A stretch of 64,000 bases of DNA from Oscillospiraceae bacterium (GTDB taxonomy: Bacteria > Bacillota > Clostridia > Oscillospirales > Ruminococcaceae). Position numbers and translations under genes: made by a program. Within the stretch, counting starts at the first letter, position 1. Each line of letters opens with the position of its first letter. This document shows positions 42,058 through 50,449 of the stretch, piece by piece. A model generated the notes under the pieces. The model did no database searches and was not told the DNA's origin. It worked only from the letters and a program-made list of their open reading frames with translations. Location of the stretch: contig JAAWRH010000008.1 in the NCBI GenBank assembly GCA_022800935.1, positions 1-64,000 on the forward strand, read 5' to 3'.

Positions 42058-42344
42058 TACTTGCCCAACCTTTCAAACACCGTTTTATACCCGTCGCAGC
42101 CATAGCTGAGGGAGCGGTTCACCCTGCTGATGGTTGCGGTGCTGGCGCCCGTCTCCTCGACAATTTCGCTGTAGACCTTGTGATCGCTGAGCATTTTGGC
42201 AACCTGGATGCGCTGGGACAGGGCCTTCAGCTCCTGGACTGTACACAAATCCTCAAAAAAATCATAACACTCTTCCATGGTTTCCAGCTTGAGAATCGCC
42301 TGAAACAGGAACTCCACCGGAAGCTCCCTGATTTTGCTGTTCAT
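42057..42344 (-). CDS. YerC/YecD family TrpR-like regulator
   Basis: The 95-residue protein has the TrpR-like fold: LCTVQELKALSQRIQVAKML, YSEIVEETGASTATISRVNRSL. TrpR relatives of the YerC/YecD family are DNA-binding, with targets mostly unknown. GAGGAGAAAG precedes the ATG at 42344. It begins a three-gene run with the methyltransferase and hslO. Confidence 0.88.
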   Translation of the reverse strand: MNSKIRELPVEFLFQAILKLETMEECYDFFEDLCTVQELKALSQRIQVAKMLSDHKVYSEIVEETGASTATISRVNRSLSYGCDGYKTVFERLGK

Positions 42345-42391
42345 GTCACTTTCTCCTCGTATCATGTAATAATATCATCTGCCTTGGCAGA

Positions 42392-42958
42392 CTATGGAAC
42401 CTTGTAGAAGATATCGTCCAGGTAAATGTCGAAATCGTCGTACAGACAGCAGTTGAAATGGGTCACAACCGCCTGCCGCTCCTCCTCGGTCATCCTCTTC
42501 AGCTCCCAGTCGGCAAAAAAGGTGTAGGTGTCGTGGAAAACAAATTCACCCTGTCCATTGCTTCGGAAAACGTCGATGATTTTGTCGTTTGGACTGACAG
42601 TCCAATATTCCCGGACGCCGCTCTTAGCGTAAACGTCCTTTTTATGCGTCCGGTCAACCTTTGCCGTGCTGGGGGAGAGTATCTCCACCACCAGGTCCGG
42701 CGCGCCGTGTATCCCGTCGAACTTAATCTTATCCGGGTCGCAGACCACCATAAAGTCCGGGATAAACTCATCCTCCTCCGTGAGATAAACCAGCTCCCCG
42801 TCGCCGAAGGGCTCACAGGTTTTCCCCTGCAAGTAGTTCCAGAAGATTCCCAGAATATTGCGTGAAATTCGGTTATGATTCGACGCCGTTGGGGACATGG
42901 CCACCATCCTGCCGCCGATCAGCTCCTCTTTTTGGTCGATTTTATAGACCTCTGACAT
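42392..42958 (-). CDS. Uma2-family PD-(D/E)XK endonuclease-like protein
   Basis: The 188-residue protein has the Uma2 (DUF820) pattern: EELIGGRMVAMSPTASNHNR, FIPDFMVVCDPDKI, PDLVVEILSPSTAKVDRT and YAKSGVREYWTVSP, with the D...E-x-x nuclease site visible. Uma2 proteins are widespread in cyanobacteria and gut Clostridia and of unknown function, probably selfish or defence-related. AAAGGAGGAG precedes the ATG at 42958. Confidence 0.9.
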   Translation of the reverse strand: MSEVYKIDQKEELIGGRMVAMSPTASNHNRISRNILGIFWNYLQGKTCEPFGDGELVYLTEEDEFIPDFMVVCDPDKIKFDGIHGAPDLVVEILSPSTAKVDRTHKKDVYAKSGVREYWTVSPNDKIIDVFRSNGQGEFVFHDTYTFFADWELKRMTEEERQAVVTHFNCCLYDDFDIYLDDIFYKVP

Positions 42959-43142
42959 TTTGCTCCTCCTTTGCATCGCAATCACTTACCTTTATTTTAC
43001 CATTGTGAAGCGTAAAAGTAAAGGGGTTCTTTCATTCCTTCAAAACAATATACAATCTCCATGAGAACTCCATAAAACAGCCTTATCCTCAAATAGGACA
43101 GCAAAGCTGCCCCTTATTCTCGCAGACGAAAGGAAGATTCTC

Positions 43143-44006
43143 ATGGAAATCCAAATGCGTTCCCTGTCCATGGTCTACCCCAACGGCAAAAAAGCCCTGG
43201 ATAACGTGGACCTGTCCCTGACCAACCCAAATCTCATCGGCCTCCTGGGCCCCAACGGGGCGGGCAAAACCACCCTGATGAAGCTTTTGACCAACGCCCT
43301 CCTGCCCACCGGCGGGACCATCACCTTTGACGGCGCGCCGCTGGCCGCAAGGGAACAGGAATTAAAATCCCGGCTGGGCTATCTCCCCCAATCCTTCGGC
43401 CTGTTCGACGAGCTCTCCGTCTGGGAATTCCTCGACTATATGTCCGCCCTGAAGGGAATCTCCGGCAGCAAAGCCGCAATCGAAAGGGCCCTTGCCGATA
43501 CCAACCTTCTCCCCCAGAGGAAGTCGAAAATCCGAACCCTTTCCGGCGGCCAGCGCCAACGGGTGGGCATCGCCCAGGCGCTGCTGGGAAACCCGGAATT
43601 TCTGATTCTGGACGAGCCCACCGTCGGCCTGGACCCTGAGGAACGGGTCAATTTCCGCAACCTGTTCTCCCGGACTGCCCAGAACAAGCTTGTCCTCCTC
43701 TCCACCCACATTATTGAGGACGTTCAGTCGGTGTGCAACCGGTTTATCCTCCTGGGCGGTGGACGCATCCTCTTTGACGGAAAGCCGGAGGACCTGATTT
43801 CCCTGGCCCAGGGCCACGTGGGAACGGTTCGGGAGGAAGCGCGGTTGTCAGAGTGCAAAGCCGCTGTCACCTCCCGCATCCACACCGCCAAGGGCGTTGT
43901 CTGCCGCATTGTGGCGGAACAGCTCCCCGACTTTGCCGTCCTCGCCGAGCCCACCCTGGAGGACGCTTACCTCTACCTGATGGAACGGGAGGGCGGAAAG
44001 CTATGA
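43143..44006 (+). CDS. ABC transporter ATP-binding protein
   Basis: The 287-residue subunit has Walker A (GLLGPNGAGKTT, about 34-45), the signature LSGGQRQRVGIAQAL, Walker B (FLILDEPTVGLDPEE) and the H-loop (LLSTHIIEDV). A C-terminal extension follows, as in exporters of the ABC-2 type. Its stop overlaps the next start (ATGA); the next gene carries a permease fused to a peptidase. The exported compound is unknown. Confidence 0.93.
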   Translation: MEIQMRSLSMVYPNGKKALDNVDLSLTNPNLIGLLGPNGAGKTTLMKLLTNALLPTGGTITFDGAPLAAREQELKSRLGYLPQSFGLFDELSVWEFLDYMSALKGISGSKAAIERALADTNLLPQRKSKIRTLSGGQRQRVGIAQALLGNPEFLILDEPTVGLDPEERVNFRNLFSRTAQNKLVLLSTHIIEDVQSVCNRFILLGGGRILFDGKPEDLISLAQGHVGTVREEARLSECKAAVTSRIHTAKGVVCRIVAEQLPDFAVLAEPTLEDAYLYLMEREGGKL

Positions 44007-46183
44007 GTTCATTTCTTCGCTGTTATCGGGTCGAGTTGCACAAGCTACTCCGCTCCCCCTTCTCCTGGCTGATTTTCGCCGTATCCCTGGCCGCTCCCAT
44101 GGGGAATTTCATTTTTGTCATGGGAGACACCATGTCCTCCCTCTATCTGGCACGGCCCGTCGCCTCCGGGGCCATTGCCGGGACGGTGCTGTTCGCCATC
44201 CTCACCCTCTACGAGCTGGACCGCACCCGCCGCAGCGGTGTACACCTGCTGACAGACAGCGCGGTTTCCCCCCTGGCGCTGAATGCCGCCAAGCTGCTGG
44301 CAATCAACACCGCCGCCCTGGGGATTTCGATACTTATGGCATTGATATATTTCCCCTATATCTATGGTAAGCTGAACATTGTCTTTTCCCTTCCCACCTA
44401 TCTGGGAAGCTTTTTCCTACTACTGCTCCCCGCCCTCTGGATGGGGGCCATAGCCGCCGCCCTGTTTTACCAGCTTGTGGGGAGGGTGGACGCAAGCTTT
44501 CTCGCCGTCCTCGCCCTCCTGCTGGTCAGCCGGGGAAGTTGGTTTAAAGGCAACAACTTTATGCAGTGGAGCCTTCCCGCTCTGCCCGCCCTCACCGACA
44601 ACTTTTCCAACGCGCCGCTGTTTCGCTCCGCCCTGTATACCCGCGCCGTCTGGCTGGGGATTTTAGGCGGCGGTTGGCTGCTGTCCCTGCTCTGCGTCCG
44701 CCGCTATGGGAAGGGAATTGCAGGTTCCTTTGCCGCCAACGCCAAGCGGCTGCTCCCCGCCCCGGCGGCGGCTCTGGCCCTGATTACGGCGGGGGCCCTT
44801 TTATGGCGGTTCCAGCCCCTTTTCGACCACACCCCCGTCAACTGGATGGAGGTGGAGGAACCAGACCGCTATGTGGAAGGGGTATATCCCATGGACGTCA
44901 AACTGGATGTGGATATCACCAGCTACCTGTGGGGGACACTGTCCGGCAGCGCGAAGTATCAGATAAAAAACATCACTGGCCAGCCTCAGGAAATCTATTT
45001 TAATCTCAACTCCGGCTATCGTATCCACTCTATGCGGATTGACGGGCAGGACATTCCCTGGACCGATCTGGAAAACGATTACATCAACTCGCGGGAAATC
45101 AAATGCACCATCCCCTCCTCCGAAAACGTTGCGCTGGAAATCCAATACAGCGGCGCACCCAAGACCTGGAACGTTATGCAGGACACCTTTGGCGGAGCGG
45201 TCATCAGCAGGAACTATATTGATCTGTCCAGCGCCAACCTTGCCCCTCGTTTCAGCGACTATGCCGCAGAAGAACTTCCAAAGATTTCGCTGAACATCAC
45301 CCTTCCGGCAACGCTCACCCCTGTTACCACCGGCGACGCGCCTCAGCTTCTCCAGGAAAACCCGAACGGCACCAAGGACTGGCTCCTCACCAACGAGGGT
45401 GACCGCATCATGCTCTATGCCGCCGACTATGTCAGGCGCCCCCTGGAGGGCGGAGGTATGCCCATCTGGTTCTATTACAGCCGCAACTATGAAAAACAGA
45501 TGGAAGACCTTGGAGCAATCGACATTATGGAAGCCGCCGTCCGCTATTGTACGGAACATTACGGCCTCCGCTCCTTTACGGAGGACCAGCCCTTTAAAAT
45601 TCTTCAGGACAGCGTTTTCACCTTTGGCGGCGCTGCCTGGTCCACCCTCAGCGTGATGGGGGAAAGCTATTTCAGCAGCGAAAACCTTTCCGACCCGGAC
45701 AAGGGCTCCTCCAGCGCGGAGGTCCTCGCCCACGAGATCATCCATCAGTGGTGGGGACTTGGCTCGCAGATGATGGACTTTAGCGAACCCTACTGGACCG
45801 ACGAAGGAATCACCACCTACACCAGCTACCGCCTAATTAAAGAGCTGCGGGGCGAGGACTACGCCCAAAAGAACTATGTGGACAAATGGCAGGCCGCCGT
45901 TGACGACGCCAACAACTCCTTCTATGTCCGCCACCCCGAATACATGGAGATTCTGCCAGAGGAATTCGCCGCCGACATCGCCTCCACCATCCACGGGGTG
46001 AACCTATACGACGGAACTGCCCTGATGATTAAGCGAATAGCGGACAAAATCGGGGAAGACAAGCTGGACGCGGCCCTTTCCAAGCTATACCAAAACGGCG
46101 GCACAGAAGCCCCGCCCTATATCAGCTTCAACGATTTTCTCAACGCCTGCGGGGTATCCAAGGAGGAATTCCACTATGATTAA
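44003..46183 (+). CDS. ABC permease fused to an M1-family metallopeptidase
   Basis: The 726-residue protein begins with about six to seven membrane segments (SWLIFAVSLAAPMGNFIFVM, AIAGTVLFAILTLYEL, LLLLPALWMGAIAAALFY), then from about residue 290 an outer region containing an M1 gluzincin domain: HEIIHQWWGLG (about 577-587) and WTDEGITTY (about 597), supplying the zinc His, His and Glu. The M1-type GxMEN motif is not clear; PIWFYYSR takes its place. The permease likely works with the preceding ATPase and the following permease (eight-base overlap). Peptidase and export may be linked: the substrate is perhaps a peptide processed outside. The longer open frame to 43853 is antisense-like upstream extension inside the ATPase gene. 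Confidence 0.88.
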   Translation: MSSFLRCYRVELHKLLRSPFSWLIFAVSLAAPMGNFIFVMGDTMSSLYLARPVASGAIAGTVLFAILTLYELDRTRRSGVHLLTDSAVSPLALNAAKLLAINTAALGISILMALIYFPYIYGKLNIVFSLPTYLGSFFLLLLPALWMGAIAAALFYQLVGRVDASFLAVLALLLVSRGSWFKGNNFMQWSLPALPALTDNFSNAPLFRSALYTRAVWLGILGGGWLLSLLCVRRYGKGIAGSFAANAKRLLPAPAAALALITAGALLWRFQPLFDHTPVNWMEVEEPDRYVEGVYPMDVKLDVDITSYLWGTLSGSAKYQIKNITGQPQEIYFNLNSGYRIHSMRIDGQDIPWTDLENDYINSREIKCTIPSSENVALEIQYSGAPKTWNVMQDTFGGAVISRNYIDLSSANLAPRFSDYAAEELPKISLNITLPATLTPVTTGDAPQLLQENPNGTKDWLLTNEGDRIMLYAADYVRRPLEGGGMPIWFYYSRNYEKQMEDLGAIDIMEAAVRYCTEHYGLRSFTEDQPFKILQDSVFTFGGAAWSTLSVMGESYFSSENLSDPDKGSSSAEVLAHEIIHQWWGLGSQMMDFSEPYWTDEGITTYTSYRLIKELRGEDYAQKNYVDKWQAAVDDANNSFYVRHPEYMEILPEEFAADIASTIHGVNLYDGTALMIKRIADKIGEDKLDAALSKLYQNGGTEAPPYISFNDFLNACGVSKEEFHYD

Positions 46184-46925
46184 AATTTTCCGGTACGAGC
46201 TGAAAAAGCTGCTCTTCAACCGTTTTTTCGCCGCTTTGATGATTGTGACATTATGCTACGGCTATATGCTTCTTCGGGGATCGGTCATCCTGGGAATCGC
46301 CAATACCGCCCCCTTTTCCCCCTGGAGCTTCGGGTTTTATTTGTCCTCTCTGCTGCCCATGCTCGCGGCAATTCTTCTATTTTTCATCGCCCACCTTTCC
46401 TCCAAGCAGGAGAAAATGACCCAGTCCCTCACCTCCGCCGCTCCTGTCCCTCCGGGGCTGTACCGCTTTGTCCGGTGCGGGGCGATCTTTACCGGGGTTT
46501 TCCTGATGTCGGCTGTCTGCTGCCTGCTGGGATACATCTTTTTGGGGAGTTTATTTCGCCTTGAAAACATTCCCGTTGGAGAATGGCTGCTGCCTGGGCT
46601 GATGGTACTTGTTCCCGCGTTGCTCTTCACAGCCGGACTGGGAATGGTTGTAGGAATGTGGAGAGGATGGGCGGTTTACGGGGTGATAGGAGTTGTGCTT
46701 CTTTCGGCGTTTCTGCCGCTGCCAAACTGGGCGTTGCTGATTCCGACCGCGTTTTTTATGGACTATCCCAAAACCCTGGGAGTGCTTGACCCAGCCTTCT
46801 CTATCCCCTCCTCTATGGCCGCCGGAAGGTTCGTTTACTGCGTTCTGGGCATTCTGCTCATGGCGGGGAGCCTGCGCCTTCGGACACAGACCTCGTTGGT
46901 CAAGAGTAAAAGGCTCCGCCAATAA
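46176..46925 (+). CDS. ABC transporter permease, second subunit
   Basis: The 249-residue membrane protein has about six segments (FAALMIVTLCYGYMLL, LLPMLAAILLFFIAHL, IFTGVFLMSAVCCLLGYIF, LLPGLMVLVPALLFTAGLGM, WAVYGVIGVVLLSAF, VYCVLGILLMAGSL). It has no soluble domain. Overlap with the fused permease-peptidase gene and the shared terminator show one operon of ATPase, fused permease and this permease. Confidence 0.85.
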   Translation: MIKIFRYELKKLLFNRFFAALMIVTLCYGYMLLRGSVILGIANTAPFSPWSFGFYLSSLLPMLAAILLFFIAHLSSKQEKMTQSLTSAAPVPPGLYRFVRCGAIFTGVFLMSAVCCLLGYIFLGSLFRLENIPVGEWLLPGLMVLVPALLFTAGLGMVVGMWRGWAVYGVIGVVLLSAFLPLPNWALLIPTAFFMDYPKTLGVLDPAFSIPSSMAAGRFVYCVLGILLMAGSLRLRTQTSLVKSKRLRQ

Positions 46926-46958
46926 CTGTGTATATTCCAACGATATTTTACAAAGAAA

Positions 46959-47011
46959 GACCGGTGAAAGGGGTCGTTTTTAAGGAGCGGCCCTTTTAAC
47001 CGGCCTTTTTT
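46959..47011 (+). terminator. Terminator of the ABC/M1 operon
   Basis: A two-step hairpin: the outer stem pairs GACCGGT (46959-46965) with ACCGGCC (46999-47005), and the inner stem pairs AAAGGGGTCG with CGGCCCTTTT, ending in TTTTTT at 47006-47011. One mismatch in the outer stem. Confidence 0.7.
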
Positions 47012-47024
47012 GTCTACCGCGCCA

Positions 47025-47057
47025 TTGCGTTTTTACTCTCTATATGATAATATTATC
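47025..47057 (+). promoter_or_regulatory. Promoter and palindromic operator of the HTH regulator
   Basis: TTGCGT (47025-47030) and TAATAT (47048-47053) are spaced by 17 bases, and the perfect palindrome GATAATATTATC (47046-47057) covers the -10. The same TAATAT/ATTATC design recurs before the second ABC operon. Confidence 0.7.
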
Positions 47058-47074
47058 GTTAAGGAGGGATTAAA

Positions 47075-47620
47075 ATGATAGATAAACTGATGGAATGCTT
47101 TACAAATCCTGTCAAAAGCCGCCTGCTGTTGGAGATTCACTCCAGCGGAGAGGCAACCGCAAAGCGTCTGGCCGAAATCTATACGGATATCCCCCAGGCA
47201 ACGCTGTACCGGAACCTGAAAAAAATGACCGGCGACGGGATATTGAAAATTGTAAGTGAAAGGCAAGTTCGCGGCACCATAGAACGTACCTATGCCTTAG
47301 CCTCTGACTTCAACGCGGATATTCAAAAGATCATGGAACGAAACCCCAGCGCCGCCTATATGCAGATGTTCACCCAGTATATGATGGGATTCGCCAGACA
47401 GTTTCAGCAGCACTGCCGGAATACCGAGATCGATTTTCAGCATGAGATGAGCGGCTTTTCCCTCGCCCCGCTTTACCTGACCGACGAGGAGCTGAAGGAG
47501 CTTATATCAAAGCTGACAGAGATATTTACCGGTTTGCTGAAAAACCCCCCTGCCCCTGGCAGAAAGCTGCGCAATATCGGCCTTATCATCTCCCCCGAAG
47601 AAGCAAAAAGCCATAATTAG
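47075..47620 (+). CDS. ArsR-like HTH regulator adjacent to ABC genes
   Basis: The 181-residue protein has a winged helix at the N-terminus (PVKSRLLLEIHSSGEATAKR, IPQATLYRNLKKMTGDGILK) and a helical C-terminal part, like HTH_20/ArsR-type regulators of ABC exporters. AAGGAGGG precedes the ATG. A palindrome over its own promoter and a related one over the next operon's promoter suggest that it controls both. Confidence 0.82.
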   Translation: MIDKLMECFTNPVKSRLLLEIHSSGEATAKRLAEIYTDIPQATLYRNLKKMTGDGILKIVSERQVRGTIERTYALASDFNADIQKIMERNPSAAYMQMFTQYMMGFARQFQQHCRNTEIDFQHEMSGFSLAPLYLTDEELKELISKLTEIFTGLLKNPPAPGRKLRNIGLIISPEEAKSHN

Positions 47621-47654
47621 TTTTTTCTTCCACTGATTGCCTTTCAGATTGGAC

Positions 47655-47683
47655 TTGACTTTTTATTATCATTATGATAATAT
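47655..47683 (+). promoter_or_regulatory. Promoter with ATTATCAT palindrome, second ABC operon
   Basis: TTGACT (47655-47660) and TAATAT (47678-47683) are spaced by 17 bases. ATTATCAT-T-ATGATAAT (47665-47681) is a perfect 17-base palindrome covering the spacer and part of the -10. Confidence 0.75.
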
Positions 47684-47765
47684 TTTAATTGTTAGAATAA
47701 ATTTGACCGTTAGACAGCAGTGATAATCTCAACGATATATTTTTAAGAAATATATTGTTTAACTA

Positions 47766-47794
47766 TTGACATTTCATTCTCACAGTGATACTAT
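47766..47794 (+). promoter_or_regulatory. Second promoter of the second ABC operon
   Basis: TTGACA (47766-47771) and TACTAT (47789-47794), spacing 17. An inverted repeat ATATATTT/AAATATAT lies just before it (47735-47755). Confidence 0.6.
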
Positions 47795-47857
47795 TGGAAA
47801 CACAGAGAAATTTTGTCGAAGTTCTGCTGCGAAGTGCAATCTAAAAGGAGGATACAT

Positions 47858-48574
47858 ATGCTTCACATTGAACACTACACCAAAATATATCCCGGTGGGA
47901 AAAAGGCGGTTGACAACCTGAGCCTCCACGTGAGTCCAGGGGAGATTTACGGCTTTATCGGCCACAACGGGGCGGGCAAGACCACAACCCTGCGTGCCGT
48001 GGCCGGGGTCATGGATTTCACGGAGGGCTCTATTGTCATTGATGGACACGACATCAAAAAGGACCCTGTCGGGGCCAAGCGCGTCACCGCCTTCCTCCCC
48101 GACAATCCGGACATCTACGAATTCATGAAGGGGATTGATTACCTCAACTTCATCGCTGACCTGTATGACATTTCCTCGGAACAGCGCACCGCCGACATCG
48201 GAAAATACGCCGGCGCCTTTGAGCTCACCGGCAGTCTGGGCTCCCCTGTGGGCAGCTACTCCCACGGGATGCGCCAAAAGCTGGCCCTGATCTCCGCCTT
48301 TATCCGCAGGCCCCGCCTGCTTATCCTGGACGAACCCTTTGTAGGGCTGGACCCCTCCGCCTCCCATCTGATGAAGGAATTTCTGGCCGAGCTCTGCCAA
48401 GGGGGATCGGCGGTGTTCTTCTCCACCCATGTGCTGGAGGTAGCGGAAAAGCTGTGCCATCAGATCGCCATCATCAAAGACGGGCGGCTAATCAAAAACG
48501 GCCTCACAGTGGAGCTTGTGGGCGACTCCTCCCTGGAGGATGTTTTCCTGGAGCTGGAGGGAGAAAAAGAATGA
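47858..48574 (+). CDS. ABC transporter ATP-binding protein
   Basis: The 238-residue subunit has Walker A (GFIGHNGAGKTTT), signature SYSHGMRQKLAL (SHGMRQ replacing LSGGQ, usual in this branch), Walker B (LLILDEPFVGLDPS) and H-loop (FFSTHVLEV). AAAGGAGG precedes the ATG at 47858; the track start upstream (47813) is a TTG without ribosome site. It overlaps the permease gene by four bases. The exported compound is unknown. Confidence 0.93.
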   Translation: MLHIEHYTKIYPGGKKAVDNLSLHVSPGEIYGFIGHNGAGKTTTLRAVAGVMDFTEGSIVIDGHDIKKDPVGAKRVTAFLPDNPDIYEFMKGIDYLNFIADLYDISSEQRTADIGKYAGAFELTGSLGSPVGSYSHGMRQKLALISAFIRRPRLLILDEPFVGLDPSASHLMKEFLAELCQGGSAVFFSTHVLEVAEKLCHQIAIIKDGRLIKNGLTVELVGDSSLEDVFLELEGEKE

Positions 48575-50166
48575 AGATAAAAAAATTCGCGGCCCTTTTA
48601 AAGGTGAGCGTGCAGTCCATGCTCCTTTCCTCCACCAACGCCCGCAGAAAAAGCCGGAAGAAAGCGGCCACCGGTGTGGGCGCAATGGTGCTGATCGGTT
48701 TTTTGGGACTTTATATGTCCGGACTGTACAGCGCAATCCTGATGGAGGTGCTGGCTCCCCTTCACATGGAGGTCCTGGTATTTGTCTTTATGGGCATTGG
48801 CGCGCTGGTGGGAGGACTGCTGTTCACCACCTTCGCGGTAAAGGGGGTTGTGTTCGGCGGCAGGGACAACGACCTGCTGCTGAGTATGCCGGTGTCCTCC
48901 TCCATGCTCATGGCCAGCCGGGTATCGGCCATCTATCTGGAAAACCTGGTGTTTTCCTTTTTCGTGATGGTCCCCGCCGGGGTTGTCTGCGCCCTGCTGT
49001 CGCCTAACGGGGTGGGACGTGATCTGCTGTTTTGGGTTAGGCTGATGATCGCCGCCGTTTCCCTTCCCCTGCTGGACACTGCCTTGTCGGTACTGCTGGG
49101 GGCATTGACGGCGTTTCTGTCCGCCAAGGTGTCCAAAGGGGCGCTGGGGCAGAATATTATGATGGGCATTTTCTTTGCGGCGGTGTTCTACTTTTCTTTC
49201 AATCTAAACGGGATGATTCAGGGACTGGCCGCCAACGCCGCCGAGGTGAAGGAGTCCCTTTCCTGGGCCGCTCCCCTGCTGTGGATGGGCGAGGGAATCA
49301 TGGGAAGCTGGCTTCGTCTTCTGGCCTTTGTGCTCTGCTGCGTCGTTCCCTTCGGACTGATGGTCTTCGGTCTGGGAAAGGTGTACCGCAAGGCTGTCAC
49401 CGCCTTCCAGGCCCGTTCCGCCCGCCACGACTACAAGCTGTCTGCCCAAACCTTCTCCGGCCAGAAAAAGTCCCTCCTGAGGAAGGAAGCCAGGCGGTTT
49501 TTCGGCTTCCCCATGTACTTCTGGAACGCGGGAATGGGGCTTGTGCTGCTGCTGGCCGCCGGGATTGCCTCCCTGTTCCTGCGGGACGACCTTCTGGCCT
49601 TCGTGGAGATTGCGGGAGCAGGGCTCCTTCTGCCCATGGCGGCGCTGGTCATCGGCTTCTGTCTCTGCACCTGCATAATCTCCGCCCCCTCCATCAGTCT
49701 GGAGGGAAGGTATCTCTGGATTCTGCGGGAGGCCCCTGTAAAGGAGCAGGACCTCATTTGGATTAAGGTTGGATTCCAGCTGCTGCTGTCCCTGCCCTGT
49801 ACCTGGGCCGCAGGAATTTGTATCTCCCTTGCTCTGTCCTTCCCCCTGTGGCAGGCGGCTGTACTGCTGGCGGCAATGTCTGTCTTCGCGGTCTGGCAGG
49901 CAGTATTCGGAATGCTTATGGGCCTGTACTTCCCCAAGCTGGACGCAGTGAACGATACTGTGATTGTCAAGCAGTCCATGCCGGTTATGCTGGGAATGTT
50001 TGTCCCCATGGCGGTCCTGGGTATCTCCGGGATACTGTACTGGCTGGGGGGATTGGCCGCCGGATGGCTGGCTCTGCTGCTGCCCATCGTCCTTTGGGCG
50101 CTGCTGGCGGCAGTGTGTACCGCCGTTCTCGTCAAAAAAGGCCCAGCTTTACTACAGGCGCTATGA
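48571..50166 (+). CDS. ABC transporter permease (ABC-2 exporter type)
   Basis: The 531-residue membrane protein has about twelve hydrophobic segments (TGVGAMVLIGFLGLYMSGLY, VFVFMGIGALVGGLLFTTF, FFVMVPAGVVCALL, and a second half ending LGISGILYWLGGLAAGWLAL). The conserved loop GGRDNDLLLSMPVSSSMLM is typical of putative ABC exporters encoded with an ATPase of the preceding type. The ATG overlaps the ATPase stop (ATGA). Confidence 0.88.
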   Translation: MKIKKFAALLKVSVQSMLLSSTNARRKSRKKAATGVGAMVLIGFLGLYMSGLYSAILMEVLAPLHMEVLVFVFMGIGALVGGLLFTTFAVKGVVFGGRDNDLLLSMPVSSSMLMASRVSAIYLENLVFSFFVMVPAGVVCALLSPNGVGRDLLFWVRLMIAAVSLPLLDTALSVLLGALTAFLSAKVSKGALGQNIMMGIFFAAVFYFSFNLNGMIQGLAANAAEVKESLSWAAPLLWMGEGIMGSWLRLLAFVLCCVVPFGLMVFGLGKVYRKAVTAFQARSARHDYKLSAQTFSGQKKSLLRKEARRFFGFPMYFWNAGMGLVLLLAAGIASLFLRDDLLAFVEIAGAGLLLPMAALVIGFCLCTCIISAPSISLEGRYLWILREAPVKEQDLIWIKVGFQLLLSLPCTWAAGICISLALSFPLWQAAVLLAAMSVFAVWQAVFGMLMGLYFPKLDAVNDTVIVKQSMPVMLGMFVPMAVLGISGILYWLGGLAAGWLALLLPIVLWALLAAVCTAVLVKKGPALLQAL

Positions 50167-50186
50167 CACTGCACGTATTGCGGTAC

Positions 50187-50214
50187 AAACTGTCCTGATA
50201 AAACTGTCCTGATA
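50187..50214 (+). repeat. Two tandem 14-base repeats
   Basis: AAACTGTCCTGATA occurs twice in direct succession at 50187-50200 and 50201-50214, just after the permease stop codon. It is likely a slippage product without function. Confidence 0.85.
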
Positions 50215-50236
50215 AATAACCCAACGAAAGAATAAA

Positions 50237-50275
50237 ATCGGACCGAAAAACATAGCCGCTGTTTTTCGGTCCGAT
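50237..50275 (+). terminator. Terminator of the second ABC operon
   Basis: ATCGGACCGAAAAACA (50237-50252) and TGTTTTTCGGTCCGAT (50260-50275) pair perfectly; the tail is GATTTGAT. Confidence 0.8.
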
Positions 50276-50377
50276 GATTTGATAAGAGGCATTCCCTCCC
50301 CCTTCTAATAGTTTATTTTGAATTGGTTATAAGATGGTATCAGGTTGCTATTTTCCTTCCCCAAATCCACAAAACCA

Positions 50378-50386
50378 TGCTATAAT
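50378..50386 (+). promoter_or_regulatory. Extended -10 promoter of the lyase gene
   Basis: TGC-TATAAT at 50378-50386 is an extended -10 box; no good -35 hexamer stands 17 bases upstream. Confidence 0.5.
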
Positions 50387-50449
50387 AGGTTCAGAAAAAC
50401 AGAGGAATCACCATCTGTTTCAAAGACATCTGTTATGGAGGCTGCAAGC

